From Emcibacter sp048269205 (GTDB lineage Bacteria > Pseudomonadota > Alphaproteobacteria > Sphingomonadales > Emcibacteraceae), in contig NZ_JBLXJC010000002.1 in assembly GCF_048269205.1 (NCBI RefSeq), forward strand, positions 62,001 to 126,000: a stretch of DNA of 64,000 nt, in the 5' to 3' direction. A program made the translations under genes and the position numbers. How positions within the stretch are numbered: the first letter of the stretch is position 1; each line of letters starts with the position of its first letter. Of this stretch, positions 8,831 through 16,579 are shown piece by piece. The notes below the pieces were generated by a model. It was not told the origin of the DNA, did no database searches, and worked only from the letters and a program-made list of their open reading frames with translations.

Positions 8831-10690
8831 CTAATAATGGGTCTTAAGCCATATTTCAAGCACAGCCAGGTCCCATGCAAGCCCCGCGCCGGGATCGTCT
8901 TCCCGGCTGCAGGAGGCGATAACTCCATCCAGAAAATCATTCTCCAGATATCCCCGTTTCTTGAAATCCGATACATTGTCCGTCACCAGCTCTTTCAGTC
9001 TCTTCTCCTGGTGAATCCAGACCATAAAGGGAAGGCCGAACCCTTTCTTCTTCTTCGCCAGGGTCTCATCCGGCAAAAACCCCTTCATGGAAAATTTGAA
9101 AAAGTCACGAAGCTTGTATCCGGGCAGCAGGACGTCTACCGGAATACCGGCGGCAAATTCAACCAGTTCATCCTCCAGGAAGGGATACTGCACATCCACC
9201 CCGGCGAGCCGGCACATCTGATTGACCTTGCGCAGGTCATTGTCCGAGAGCGTAATCTGCATGTCCATATGCATCATTCGCTGCAGCATCTGGGTGTTTT
9301 CATGCCGGTGATAGGTCTGTCGGATCAGATTAAGCGGCAGCTCCGTGTCAAGACCGGCGCGGCATTCCGGACGGAAAATTTCCTGCGGCTCCACGTCCGA
9401 GATAAAGCTGTAGGAATAGAGACGTTCCGGCATGGGGGTCGCATAGCGTCGGGCCAGGCTCCGGGCTTTTGAAACGACCGGCACATGCTGCATACCCGGG
9501 AGTTCCAGGACCGGCTCGAGAAAATATTTCCGCACCGTCCCGGGGATCAGGGCGTATTTCTCGATCTTTTTCATCGTGACGTAGCGTTCGTTACCGGCAA
9601 ATATCTCGTCCCCGCCATCGCCTGCCAGCAAGGTCGTTACGCCGTTTTCCTTCGCCATTCTGGCGCAATAATAGGCTGCTACCGCCGAATGATTACCGTA
9701 AGGTTCATCATAGATACCGGCAATGTCAGTCATCACCTTTTCCACATCGCCCGGCTCCATGAAATATTCATGATGATCGGTATGGAAATGTTCCGCTGTC
9801 AACCGGGCGTAGCCGCTTTCATCGAATTTTTTCTCGTGAAATCCGATGGTAAAGGTTTTGCCGCCGCCGTTATGTTTCATCATCAGGCCGGCCACTGTGC
9901 TGCTGTCCAGGCCGCCACTGAGAAAGGCGCCGAGATGGCTGCGATCCGTATCATTCAGGACTTTCTCGAAACTGCGATCAAGCAGTTTCCAGAGCGCTTC
10001 TTTCCACTCCTGCGGGTTGCCGGAAGCTTCAGTCGTATAAGGCATGGACCAATAAAATCCCTTGTCTACCTGGCCATTGGCGAACCTGACATACTGGGCA
10101 GGTTCCAGCTTGTTCATCTGGTCATAGATAGACGTGGGGGATGGCACCACAAAATAGTAAAGATAGTTATAGACCGACTGCGGGCTTATGGTGGTTTCCA
10201 GGCCCGGGAACTGCTTCACCGCATCCGTCACAGTGGAAAAGATAAACTCCCCTCCGCGTCCACAGGCATAACAAAGGGAATGAATGCCGGTCCGGTCAAT
10301 GGCGATGAGTGTTTCGCCTCTCTCCAGATCAACAAGAGCAGCGGACCAGGCCCCCTGCATCCGCCTGAAAACATCCGTATCAAAACGCCGGTATCCTTCA
10401 ATGAAGGCGGCTGCATCATTTTTCTGCGCGGCCAATGCGGCAAGGCTGTCGTCCTGCCAGTGAACAATCCCGTTCACGGCGCCATATACCGCCTCATCCT
10501 GGTCAAGGGAGCCCCGCTTCGGCGTAGCCACCACAGCCAGCGCACCGCCGGATGTGGAAGATTTCTTAATATGATTAAACAGATGTTTTTCGTGGTCGGT
10601 ACGGATCAGGCACCCAGCCATCTTATCGATCAGAGCGTTTGCCGCTCCATTATCGCCCGCGTGCCCCTGCCAACCTGCAATACCAGACAT
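8831..10690 (-). CDS. Asparagine-synthetase-like amidotransferase 1, XrtA-associated, without glutaminase Cys
   Basis: A 619-aa protein with the class B asparagine synthetase layout: an N-terminal Ntn glutaminase-like domain (1-~210) and a C-terminal synthetase domain with the ATP pyrophosphatase loop SGGLDSS at 258-264. Family members begin MCGIAG, where Cys2 is the glutaminase nucleophile. Here the DNA reads ATG TCT GGT ATT, giving MSGIAG, so the nucleophile is Ser. The glutaminase half is therefore probably inactive, and the enzyme would need free ammonia or another amine, or form an adenylate for another nucleophile. A good AGGGGG site precedes the ATG, and an internal start would lose the fold. 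It follows the decarboxylase gene by 13 bases. Confidence 0.87.
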   Translation of the reverse strand: MSGIAGWQGHAGDNGAANALIDKMAGCLIRTDHEKHLFNHIKKSSTSGGALAVVATPKRGSLDQDEAVYGAVNGIVHWQDDSLAALAAQKNDAAAFIEGYRRFDTDVFRRMQGAWSAALVDLERGETLIAIDRTGIHSLCYACGRGGEFIFSTVTDAVKQFPGLETTISPQSVYNYLYYFVVPSPTSIYDQMNKLEPAQYVRFANGQVDKGFYWSMPYTTEASGNPQEWKEALWKLLDRSFEKVLNDTDRSHLGAFLSGGLDSSTVAGLMMKHNGGGKTFTIGFHEKKFDESGYARLTAEHFHTDHHEYFMEPGDVEKVMTDIAGIYDEPYGNHSAVAAYYCARMAKENGVTTLLAGDGGDEIFAGNERYVTMKKIEKYALIPGTVRKYFLEPVLELPGMQHVPVVSKARSLARRYATPMPERLYSYSFISDVEPQEIFRPECRAGLDTELPLNLIRQTYHRHENTQMLQRMMHMDMQITLSDNDLRKVNQMCRLAGVDVQYPFLEDELVEFAAGIPVDVLLPGYKLRDFFKFSMKGFLPDETLAKKKKGFGLPFMVWIHQEKRLKELVTDNVSDFKKRGYLENDFLDGVIASCSREDDPGAGLAWDLAVLEIWLKTHY

Positions 10691-10703
10691 TTGGTTATAC
10701 CCC

Positions 10704-11942
10704 CTAAACCAGTATTTCCTTCGGTGCTTCGTGGCCTAGAAAGGCCGTCGGACTGGCGGTCAGGCCATACGCCCCGGACTGGAACAAAACCACGTAATCG
10801 CCGATTTCAGCCACCGGCAGTTCCATCTTGTTGCCCAGCAAGTCCAGTGGCGTACACAGGCAGCCGACAACGCTGGCCTCTTCTTTCTTACCGCCGTCCA
10901 TGCGGTTGCCGATTTCCACAGGATAATTCTTGCGAATCACCTGACCAAAATTACCCGAGGCCGCGAGATGATGATGCAGGCCGCCATCGGTCATCAGGAA
11001 AACATGTTCGCGGGAGATCTTGCGGTCCACAATCTTGCTGACGTAAATACCCGCCTCGCCGACAAAAAAACGACCAAGTTCGATCACAACTTCCGAGTTC
11101 GGCAATTCCTTTTCAAATGACGGCAGCAACTCTGCCAGACCAGCTCCGGCTGTCTTCAGATCAAGCGGTTCCTCGCCCGGGAAATAGGGAATGCCGTAAC
11201 CACCGCCGATATTGACGAATGTCGGCACACAGGGCGCGTCTGCTGCCAGACGAACAGCCAGCGCCAGCGTTTTTTCCTGGGTTTCGAGAATGCTGTCCAC
11301 GCGCAGGTTCTGGGAACCGCTGAAAATATGAAAGCCCTGGAAATCCAGATCCAGGCCCTTCAGTTCCTTCAGCATGTCAGGTACCTGTTCCGCATCCACG
11401 CCGAATTGTTTTGGTCCACCGCCCATTTTCATGCCCGATGATTTCAGCTCGAAATCCGGATTGACCCTGATGGCCGCTTTCGGCCGGATACCCTGACGGT
11501 TTCCAATATCCGCAATACGGCGCATTTCGCCGAAAGATTCCATATTCAGGACCACGCCGGCTGCAACCGCCTGGCTGAGTTCCGCATCGGTTTTTGCCGG
11601 TCCGGCAAAGCTGATCAATTCCGGGGACGTTCCGGTATCCAGCGCCACCGCCATTTCGCCGCTGGACGCCACATCAAGACCGTCCACCAGGGACGCCATA
11701 TGATGTACAACCGCCGGCATGGGGTTTGCCTTCATGGCGTAATGAAGCTGCACCTGTTTCGGCAAATATTTGCGCATCTCCTGCACCCGCGCCGTCATCA
11801 GGCCGCGGTCATAGGCGAAAAAGGGTGTCGATCCTACCCTGTCGGCGAGCCTTGAGAGCTTTACACCCCCCAGGGTAATTTCTCCATCCACAACGGGGAA
11901 GCCGCTGATCGGTGCATGTTCCGGTTTTTTCTTGTCTTTCAC
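10704..11942 (-). CDS. PLP-dependent decarboxylase, exosortase A system-associated
   Basis: A 412-aa fold-type III PLP enzyme related to diaminopimelate and ornithine decarboxylases. The PLP lysine is in YAMKANP (about residue 60). A glycine-rich phosphate-binding block (NIGGGYGIPYF) follows, and GCLCTPLDLL near residue 360 corresponds to the active-site Cys/Asp segment. An upstream ATG (11999) would overlap the ligase by 43 bases. The GTG at 11942 has AAAGGA nine bases before it, overlapping the ligase stop codon, and is the better start. The gene always accompanies the ligase and ACP in these loci, suggesting it supplies or modifies the amine or acid that the ligase activates (inference). 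Confidence 0.9.
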   Translation of the reverse strand: MKDKKKPEHAPISGFPVVDGEITLGGVKLSRLADRVGSTPFFAYDRGLMTARVQEMRKYLPKQVQLHYAMKANPMPAVVHHMASLVDGLDVASSGEMAVALDTGTSPELISFAGPAKTDAELSQAVAAGVVLNMESFGEMRRIADIGNRQGIRPKAAIRVNPDFELKSSGMKMGGGPKQFGVDAEQVPDMLKELKGLDLDFQGFHIFSGSQNLRVDSILETQEKTLALAVRLAADAPCVPTFVNIGGGYGIPYFPGEEPLDLKTAGAGLAELLPSFEKELPNSEVVIELGRFFVGEAGIYVSKIVDRKISREHVFLMTDGGLHHHLAASGNFGQVIRKNYPVEIGNRMDGGKKEEASVVGCLCTPLDLLGNKMELPVAEIGDYVVLFQSGAYGLTASPTAFLGHEAPKEILV

Positions 11943-11955
11943 AGCCGATATTCCT

Positions 11956-13536
11956 TTATTCTTTTGCGGTGACCTCGGCGGCAATGGCCTTGCGGTCAAT
12001 TTTTCCGTTCGGGTTACGGGGCAAAGATGGCCATTCTATGATTTTATGCGGCACCATATAGCTGGGCAGTTCCGCCCGGCAATAGGCCAGTACCGCCTCT
12101 TGGTCAAGTTTCGCCCCGTCCTTGCCGGTGGCCACAATCCATATGGCCTGGCCGAGCTTTTCATGATCCACACCAATGGCAGCAATCTCTCCGATCAGTC
12201 CGCTGGCGTAAATGGTTTCCTCAAGCTCGGTAGGACTTGTCCTGTAACCCGATGTCTTGATCATTTCATCCCGCCGTCCGACGAAATAGAGATACCCGTC
12301 TTCGTCCGTTTTTACCGTATCGCCGGACCAGACGGCAATCTCCGGCATGGGAATACCCGCGGGCTGCCCGGGGGCGGGCCTAAATCTTTCTGCGGTGCGT
12401 TCCGGGTCGTTCCAGTATCCGAGCGAGACAAGCGCTCCTCGATGGACAAGTTCGCCCGGCTCACCCGGCGCACAAAGGGTGCCGTCCTCATGCACGACCA
12501 TAATCTCCGCATTGGGGATCGCCTTGCCCATGGACTCAGGGATCCGGTCCACTTCCGACGGCGGCAAATAGGTTGACCTGAAAGCCTCGGTCAAACCGTA
12601 CATCAGATAGATATCGGTCTTCGGCAGCTTTTTGCGGAAGGACTTCGTCACCGGCACCGGCATACGCCCGCCTGTGGTGGCAATATAGCGGATGCTGTCC
12701 ACGGTTTCCTGCGGCCACTCCATTTCCTCGAGCTGAATCCACAAAGGCGGCACACATGTGATCCCGGTTACCCGGTGTTTGGCCGCCTGACGGATCACAT
12801 CCCGCGGCATCAGATAATTCATCAGAACCACCGTGGCGCCGACCCGGAAAGCCGTGGTCAGCTGGCTGAAACCGGCATCAAAGCTTAGCGGCAACACGCT
12901 CAGGACTTTATCGTCCGGTGTGTTCTTAAGGTAGGTGGAGACACTTTCGGCCCCGACAATAAGATTCCGATGGGATACAATCACACCTTTCGGCATACCC
13001 GTACTGCCCGATGTATAGAGGATGGCTGCCATATCCGCGTCGATCACCGAATGGCCTGTACAGTCCCCCTCGCCGCCTTTACTCATAAAATCGTCCCAGG
13101 ACGTGATAGAAGCCTTCACATCCGGCAGACTGTCAGGAATTTTCCCGACCAGAATAACCTGTTCAAGATCATCACAGTCCTGCAGTTCCTCCACAAGTCC
13201 GGCAAGCCGGTCCGCGCTGGTAACCAGATATCTGACATTGCAATCCTTGAGGATATAGACCACCTGGCGGGCCTTGAGGGTCGGATTGACAGGCACAAAC
13301 ACGCCACCCGCCTCGGAAGCCCCGAAAACGGTCACCAGTGTCTCCACCTGCTTCGGCAGAAAAACAGCAACCCGGTCATTCTTTGACAGCCCCGCCGACA
13401 TCAATGCGGCACCGAATATGCCGTTCAGACGGGCAAACTCACCGTAGGATACTTCCTCTGCCTTGAAGACAATCGCCGTATGGTCCGGACGGCTTGTGGA
13501 TTGCGCTTTGACAAAATCCGATAGTCTGTTGATCAT
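11956..13536 (-). CDS. AMP-forming acyl-CoA/acyl-ACP ligase, exosortase A system-associated
   Basis: A 526-aa ANL-superfamily adenylating enzyme. The AMP-binding motif is ILYTSGSTGMPKG (about 165-177). The hinge region SGDTVKTDEDGYLYF..GRRDEMIK lies near 405-430, and the catalytic lysine is in NPNGKIDRK near the C-terminus. It would activate an acid as an adenylate and load it on CoA or on the ACP encoded at 14585. The open frame reaches 13662, but the conserved protein begins at MINRLSDF (ATG 13536). No strong ribosome-binding site is present, only AAGAA. It is the first gene of the left arm. Confidence 0.9.
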   Translation of the reverse strand: MINRLSDFVKAQSTSRPDHTAIVFKAEEVSYGEFARLNGIFGAALMSAGLSKNDRVAVFLPKQVETLVTVFGASEAGGVFVPVNPTLKARQVVYILKDCNVRYLVTSADRLAGLVEELQDCDDLEQVILVGKIPDSLPDVKASITSWDDFMSKGGEGDCTGHSVIDADMAAILYTSGSTGMPKGVIVSHRNLIVGAESVSTYLKNTPDDKVLSVLPLSFDAGFSQLTTAFRVGATVVLMNYLMPRDVIRQAAKHRVTGITCVPPLWIQLEEMEWPQETVDSIRYIATTGGRMPVPVTKSFRKKLPKTDIYLMYGLTEAFRSTYLPPSEVDRIPESMGKAIPNAEIMVVHEDGTLCAPGEPGELVHRGALVSLGYWNDPERTAERFRPAPGQPAGIPMPEIAVWSGDTVKTDEDGYLYFVGRRDEMIKTSGYRTSPTELEETIYASGLIGEIAAIGVDHEKLGQAIWIVATGKDGAKLDQEAVLAYCRAELPSYMVPHKIIEWPSLPRNPNGKIDRKAIAAEVTAKE

Positions 13537-13783
13537 GATGAGAGTATTCTTTTTTCTTGTTTCAATTGGACCGTAAGATATTGAAGAATAGTTAGAGAAA
13601 TATGAACAGCTTACCAAGAAAATCTGACCTTGTTCCGCAACCACGTCTTCACAGGTTAACAAAGTCCCCGGAACGCATATTAACCATAATTTGAAAGCTT
13701 ACCATTTTTATTTTATTAACATAAGTCCTGTAGAAATCGGCAACAGAAACAGAACAATAATAATTACGCTATGGACAGACTGA
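13537..13783. promoter_or_regulatory. Divergent control region between the two arms of the EPS locus
   Basis: 247 AT-rich bases between the ligase (minus) and the GNAT-like gene (plus). TTAAC occurs three times (near 13656, 13680 and 13717) and the 9-mer AGCTTACCA occurs twice as a direct repeat (near 13609 and 13696). A possible plus-strand promoter is TTAACA (13656-13661) with TATTAA 16 bases on. The repeats may be sites for a regulator that coordinates both arms; this is inference. Confidence 0.4.
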
Positions 13784-14482
13784 ATGTTCAACTGGTTTAG
13801 AACCTCTTTCCGGCAGCTGGGGATATATTCCACCTTTTGTTACGGTGCGGACGTCATCCTGCAGCGGCTGGGTATCGGTTCCCTGTATCGCTATCTATAT
13901 TACGCGCAGCCACTTGAAATGCTTGTGAAACCGGCAGGCCGGAGGAGCGCCTTCGAAGTAGCCGAGCTGAAACCGGATAACCCGGACCTGCTCGACCTGC
14001 TGGGCCGGGATGTACTTGACTATCGCTACGGCCAGGATGCCGTTTGTCTCGCCGCCCTGAAGGAGGGAAAAATCGCCGCCTTGCTCTGGTATACGGCGGG
14101 GCCCTACCAAGAGGATGAAGTGAAGGCCGTATTTGTGCCGCCTGCCGGTAATGCCTGGGATTTCGGTGTCCATGTTGAACCTGAATTCCGCATGACCCGG
14201 GCTTTTATGACCCTGTGGAGCGAAGGCGCACGGCTGATGACCGAACGGGGTCTGGAAAATTCACTGAGCCGGATTTCGAGCTATAATCCCAATTCAATCC
14301 TGTCTCATTCCCGAATGGGAGCGTTTGAAATCGGCCGGGCCACATTCTTGAGCCTGGGTCCACTGCAGGTCAGCTGGTCATCGCTCCAGCCACATATTGA
14401 TTTTACCCTCGGGGAAAGAAAGAAACCTGTTTTTAATTTTTCTGGTCTATTATCAAGGGCGCGATCAACAGAAAAACCATGA
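13784..14482 (+). CDS. GNAT-fold-like protein of the EPS locus, function unknown
   Basis: A 232-aa soluble protein. The middle (about 100-180) has the features of an acetyltransferase fold: AALLWYTAGPY, a VHVEPEFRMTRAFMTLW helix and SRISSYNPNSILSHSRMGA, resembling the end of a GNAT domain where a donor thioester binds. Similar proteins sit at this place in other exosortase-A loci. Given the ACP gene 102 bases downstream, it may transfer an acyl group from ACP to a sugar or peptide (inference). Only a weak ribosome-binding site precedes the ATG. It is the first gene of the right arm. Confidence 0.6.
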   Translation: MFNWFRTSFRQLGIYSTFCYGADVILQRLGIGSLYRYLYYAQPLEMLVKPAGRRSAFEVAELKPDNPDLLDLLGRDVLDYRYGQDAVCLAALKEGKIAALLWYTAGPYQEDEVKAVFVPPAGNAWDFGVHVEPEFRMTRAFMTLWSEGARLMTERGLENSLSRISSYNPNSILSHSRMGAFEIGRATFLSLGPLQVSWSSLQPHIDFTLGERKKPVFNFSGLLSRARSTEKP

Positions 14483-14496
14483 CAGGTAGAATTGTT

Positions 14497-14553
14497 GTTC
14501 AGCCTTTATTTAAAGAAGCGCTTATAGTATAAGGGCTCATTTTTAAGCTGAAC
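14497..14553 (+). promoter_or_regulatory. Nested inverted repeats before the acyl carrier protein gene
   Basis: GTTCAGC (14497-14503) and GCTGAAC (14547-14553) are exact inverted repeats. Between them is a perfect 13-base palindrome, CTTATAGTATAAG (14521-14533), which contains a TATAGT resembling a -10 box. Either a hairpin leader or an operator over a promoter for the ACP operon would fit. No T-run follows, so a terminator is unlikely. Confidence 0.35.
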
Positions 14554-14584
14554 TATTGATTTACCCAGAGAATAAGGCTGTAGA

Positions 14585-14833
14585 ATGTCAGTAATTGAAG
14601 ATGTAAGAGAAGTTCTGAAAGCAACGCTTCAGCTTGGCGATCGCGCCAACGATATCGAAGCGGACACCCCCTTGCTGGGCAACCTTCCGGAACTGGATTC
14701 CATGGCCGTCGCCATGCTGGTGACCTCAATCGAGGAACATTTTGATATTTACATCGAGGATGACGAAATCAGCGCCGAAACCTTCGAAACATTCGGCGCA
14801 CTTTGCTCTTTCGTGGAAGAAAAAGCAGCCTGA
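14585..14833 (+). CDS. Acyl carrier protein, exosortase A system-associated
   Basis: An 82-aa acidic four-helix carrier protein. The phosphopantetheine attachment site is Ser39 in PELDSMAVA, and the downstream helix IEEHFDIYIEDDEI has the usual acidic recognition surface. It should carry the product of the AMP ligase (11956-13536) as a thioester for transfer to the glycan or a glycan-bound amine. Hydrolase 2 starts 31 bases after its stop codon and hydrolase 1 follows, as in other exosortase-A loci. Confidence 0.93.
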   Translation: MSVIEDVREVLKATLQLGDRANDIEADTPLLGNLPELDSMAVAMLVTSIEEHFDIYIEDDEISAETFETFGALCSFVEEKAA

Positions 14834-14864
14834 ACAACCAGGGATTCCCGGGGGAGCCGTCCAA

Positions 14865-15689
14865 GTGGAACCTTTTTTTTTCAAAAGTGTCAAAGGACAT
14901 CTGTTCGGGAATTACTTTCCGCCCAATCCTGAAGTCGCCGACTTGGGCGACCTTGTTTTCTGCCCCCCTTTTGCCGAAGAATTGAATCGGTCCCGGCATA
15001 TGATCGCCCGACAAACACGTGCGCTCAATCAGCTGGGCTATGGCGTACTGTTGCTTGACCTCTACGGCACCGGCGACAGCGAAGGCACCTACGGGGAAAC
15101 TGATTGGCAAACCTGGCTCGGGGATCTGCAGGCCGCTGTGGACTGGATCAAATCAAGGAACCATCATTTTTCAGGTTTCTGGGCCATGCGTACCGGTGCC
15201 CTGCTGGCCGCGGACTTTACCGCCAACAGTGACACACTCTGTCCGCTGATTCTGTTTTGGCAGCCGGTGACCAACGGCAGGAATTTCGTCGGTCAGTTCC
15301 TGCGCATCAGGCTGGCCGGCGAATTTACCGGCGGAAGTGAGCCGCAAGTTACTTCTAAAGACCTGACAACCGCCCTGGAACGTGGAGAAACCCTGGAAAT
15401 CGCAGGATATGACCTCACACCGGATATCGCCAGTTCTCTGGGGGGCTTGTCTCTCGCCAATATATCCCTGCCCCCCGAAACGACTGTCTGCTGGACCGAA
15501 ACTTCCTTGAAGGAAGAAGCGGAAATAAGCCCGGGTTCCAGGAAAGTAACGGAAAAATGGGCCGCGGAAGGAGTGGAGGTAAACTCCGCCGCCGTAAGGG
15601 ATATACAGTTCTGGGCCCTGCAGGAACCGGAATGGGCAGACAGTTTTATCGAACGAACCGCAGGCCTTATCAGGGAGGTGCAGCAGTGA
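14865..15689 (+). CDS. Alpha/beta-hydrolase-like protein 2, exosortase A system-associated
   Basis: A 274-aa alpha/beta-hydrolase-fold protein of the exosortase-A hydrolase 2 family. The oxyanion region and LLDLYGTGDSEGTYG block (about 64-78) are clear. At the nucleophile elbow the sequence is GFWAMRTGALL, without the usual GxSxG serine or a cysteine. Catalysis may therefore use another residue or be absent. The frame extends upstream to 14742 inside the ACP gene, but GTG at 14865, after GGGGGAG, gives the family length. It ends in a GTGA overlap with hydrolase 1. Confidence 0.85.
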   Translation: MEPFFFKSVKGHLFGNYFPPNPEVADLGDLVFCPPFAEELNRSRHMIARQTRALNQLGYGVLLLDLYGTGDSEGTYGETDWQTWLGDLQAAVDWIKSRNHHFSGFWAMRTGALLAADFTANSDTLCPLILFWQPVTNGRNFVGQFLRIRLAGEFTGGSEPQVTSKDLTTALERGETLEIAGYDLTPDIASSLGGLSLANISLPPETTVCWTETSLKEEAEISPGSRKVTEKWAAEGVEVNSAAVRDIQFWALQEPEWADSFIERTAGLIREVQQ

Positions 15690-16579
15690 CCAGCTTCAAC
15701 GAACAGGCCTTTGCCTTTGAGGTCACGGACAAACAGGTGACCGGTATCCTGCACCCTGCCCTCGAACCCAGGTCGGGCACCGGCCTGCTGATCATCGTTG
15801 GCGGCCCCCAATACCGCATCGGTGCCCACCGGCAATATGTGCATCTGGCCCGACATTGCGCAAAAGGCGGCTTTCCCGTCATGCGTTTCGATTACCGCGG
15901 CATCGGCGACAGCGAAGGCGATTATCCGGGCTTCCGGTCTGTTGAGCCCGATGTCCACCGGGCTATTGATGAATTCCTCGCCCGGGACAAAAAGATCAAC
16001 AATGTGGTTATCTGGGGCTTGTGCGAAGGGGCCTCCGCCTGCCTGCTGGGGGCACAGAAACATCCGGCCGTCTCGGGCCTCGTCCTTGTCAATCCCTGGG
16101 TTAGGAGCGAAGCCGGCCTCGCCAAGGCCTATGTAAAACATTACTACACCGACCGTCTGAAGGATCCGGAACTCTGGAAAAAGCTTTTTTCCGGCAAAAT
16201 GAATCTCGGCGGTGCTATTGGCGGATTTCTCGGCAACTTTAAAAAAGCCTTCTCCGGAAAACCGGCCGCCGGCAATGGGGAACCGTATAGTCAGCCTGAA
16301 GAGATTACCGAAGAGAATTTCCCCGAAAAGATGCTCGAGGGACTTCAGGGCTTCACGGGTCGTGTCCTTCTGGTGCAGAGCGAAGTCGACATGGTGGCCC
16401 GGGAATTCGATGACCTGGTGAGAGGCTCCCGTGACTGGAAGGCCGCTTTCGAAGAGAAAGATTTTACCCGCCGGGATATTGCCGGAAGTGATCATACCTT
16501 TTCCAGCGAGCCCTGGCGGAAAGCTGTCGCCGAGGCGACCCTGGACTGGCTTGCGGGCAGCAGGAAGGCCGGGAAATAA
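15686..16579 (+). CDS. Alpha/beta-hydrolase 1, exosortase A system-associated
   Basis: A 297-aa alpha/beta hydrolase. RFDYRGIGDSEGDYPG (about 65-80) is the conserved strand-loop after the oxyanion. The nucleophile elbow reads WGLCEGASA, so the nucleophile is a cysteine, as in dienelactone hydrolase-like enzymes. An Asp in SEVDMVAREFD and a His in GSDHTF complete a plausible triad. It may be an editing thioesterase or acyltransferase for the ACP-bound group. The start is GTG 15686 in the GTGA overlap with hydrolase 2, preceded by GGGAGG. The longer frame from 15557 would overlap hydrolase 2 by 130 bases. Confidence 0.88.
   Translation: MTSFNEQAFAFEVTDKQVTGILHPALEPRSGTGLLIIVGGPQYRIGAHRQYVHLARHCAKGGFPVMRFDYRGIGDSEGDYPGFRSVEPDVHRAIDEFLARDKKINNVVIWGLCEGASACLLGAQKHPAVSGLVLVNPWVRSEAGLAKAYVKHYYTDRLKDPELWKKLFSGKMNLGGAIGGFLGNFKKAFSGKPAAGNGEPYSQPEEITEENFPEKMLEGLQGFTGRVLLVQSEVDMVAREFDDLVRGSRDWKAAFEEKDFTRRDIAGSDHTFSSEPWRKAVAEATLDWLAGSRKAGK

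Noticed and set aside
8653..8847. Small plus-strand ORF in the promoter region of the export gene
   Set aside because: No ribosome-binding site, overlaps the predicted promoter on the other strand and no similarity is apparent.
9485..11041. A 518-codon open frame on the plus strand
   Set aside because: It is antisense to the asparagine-synthetase-like and decarboxylase genes, which carry the PP-loop and PLP motifs.
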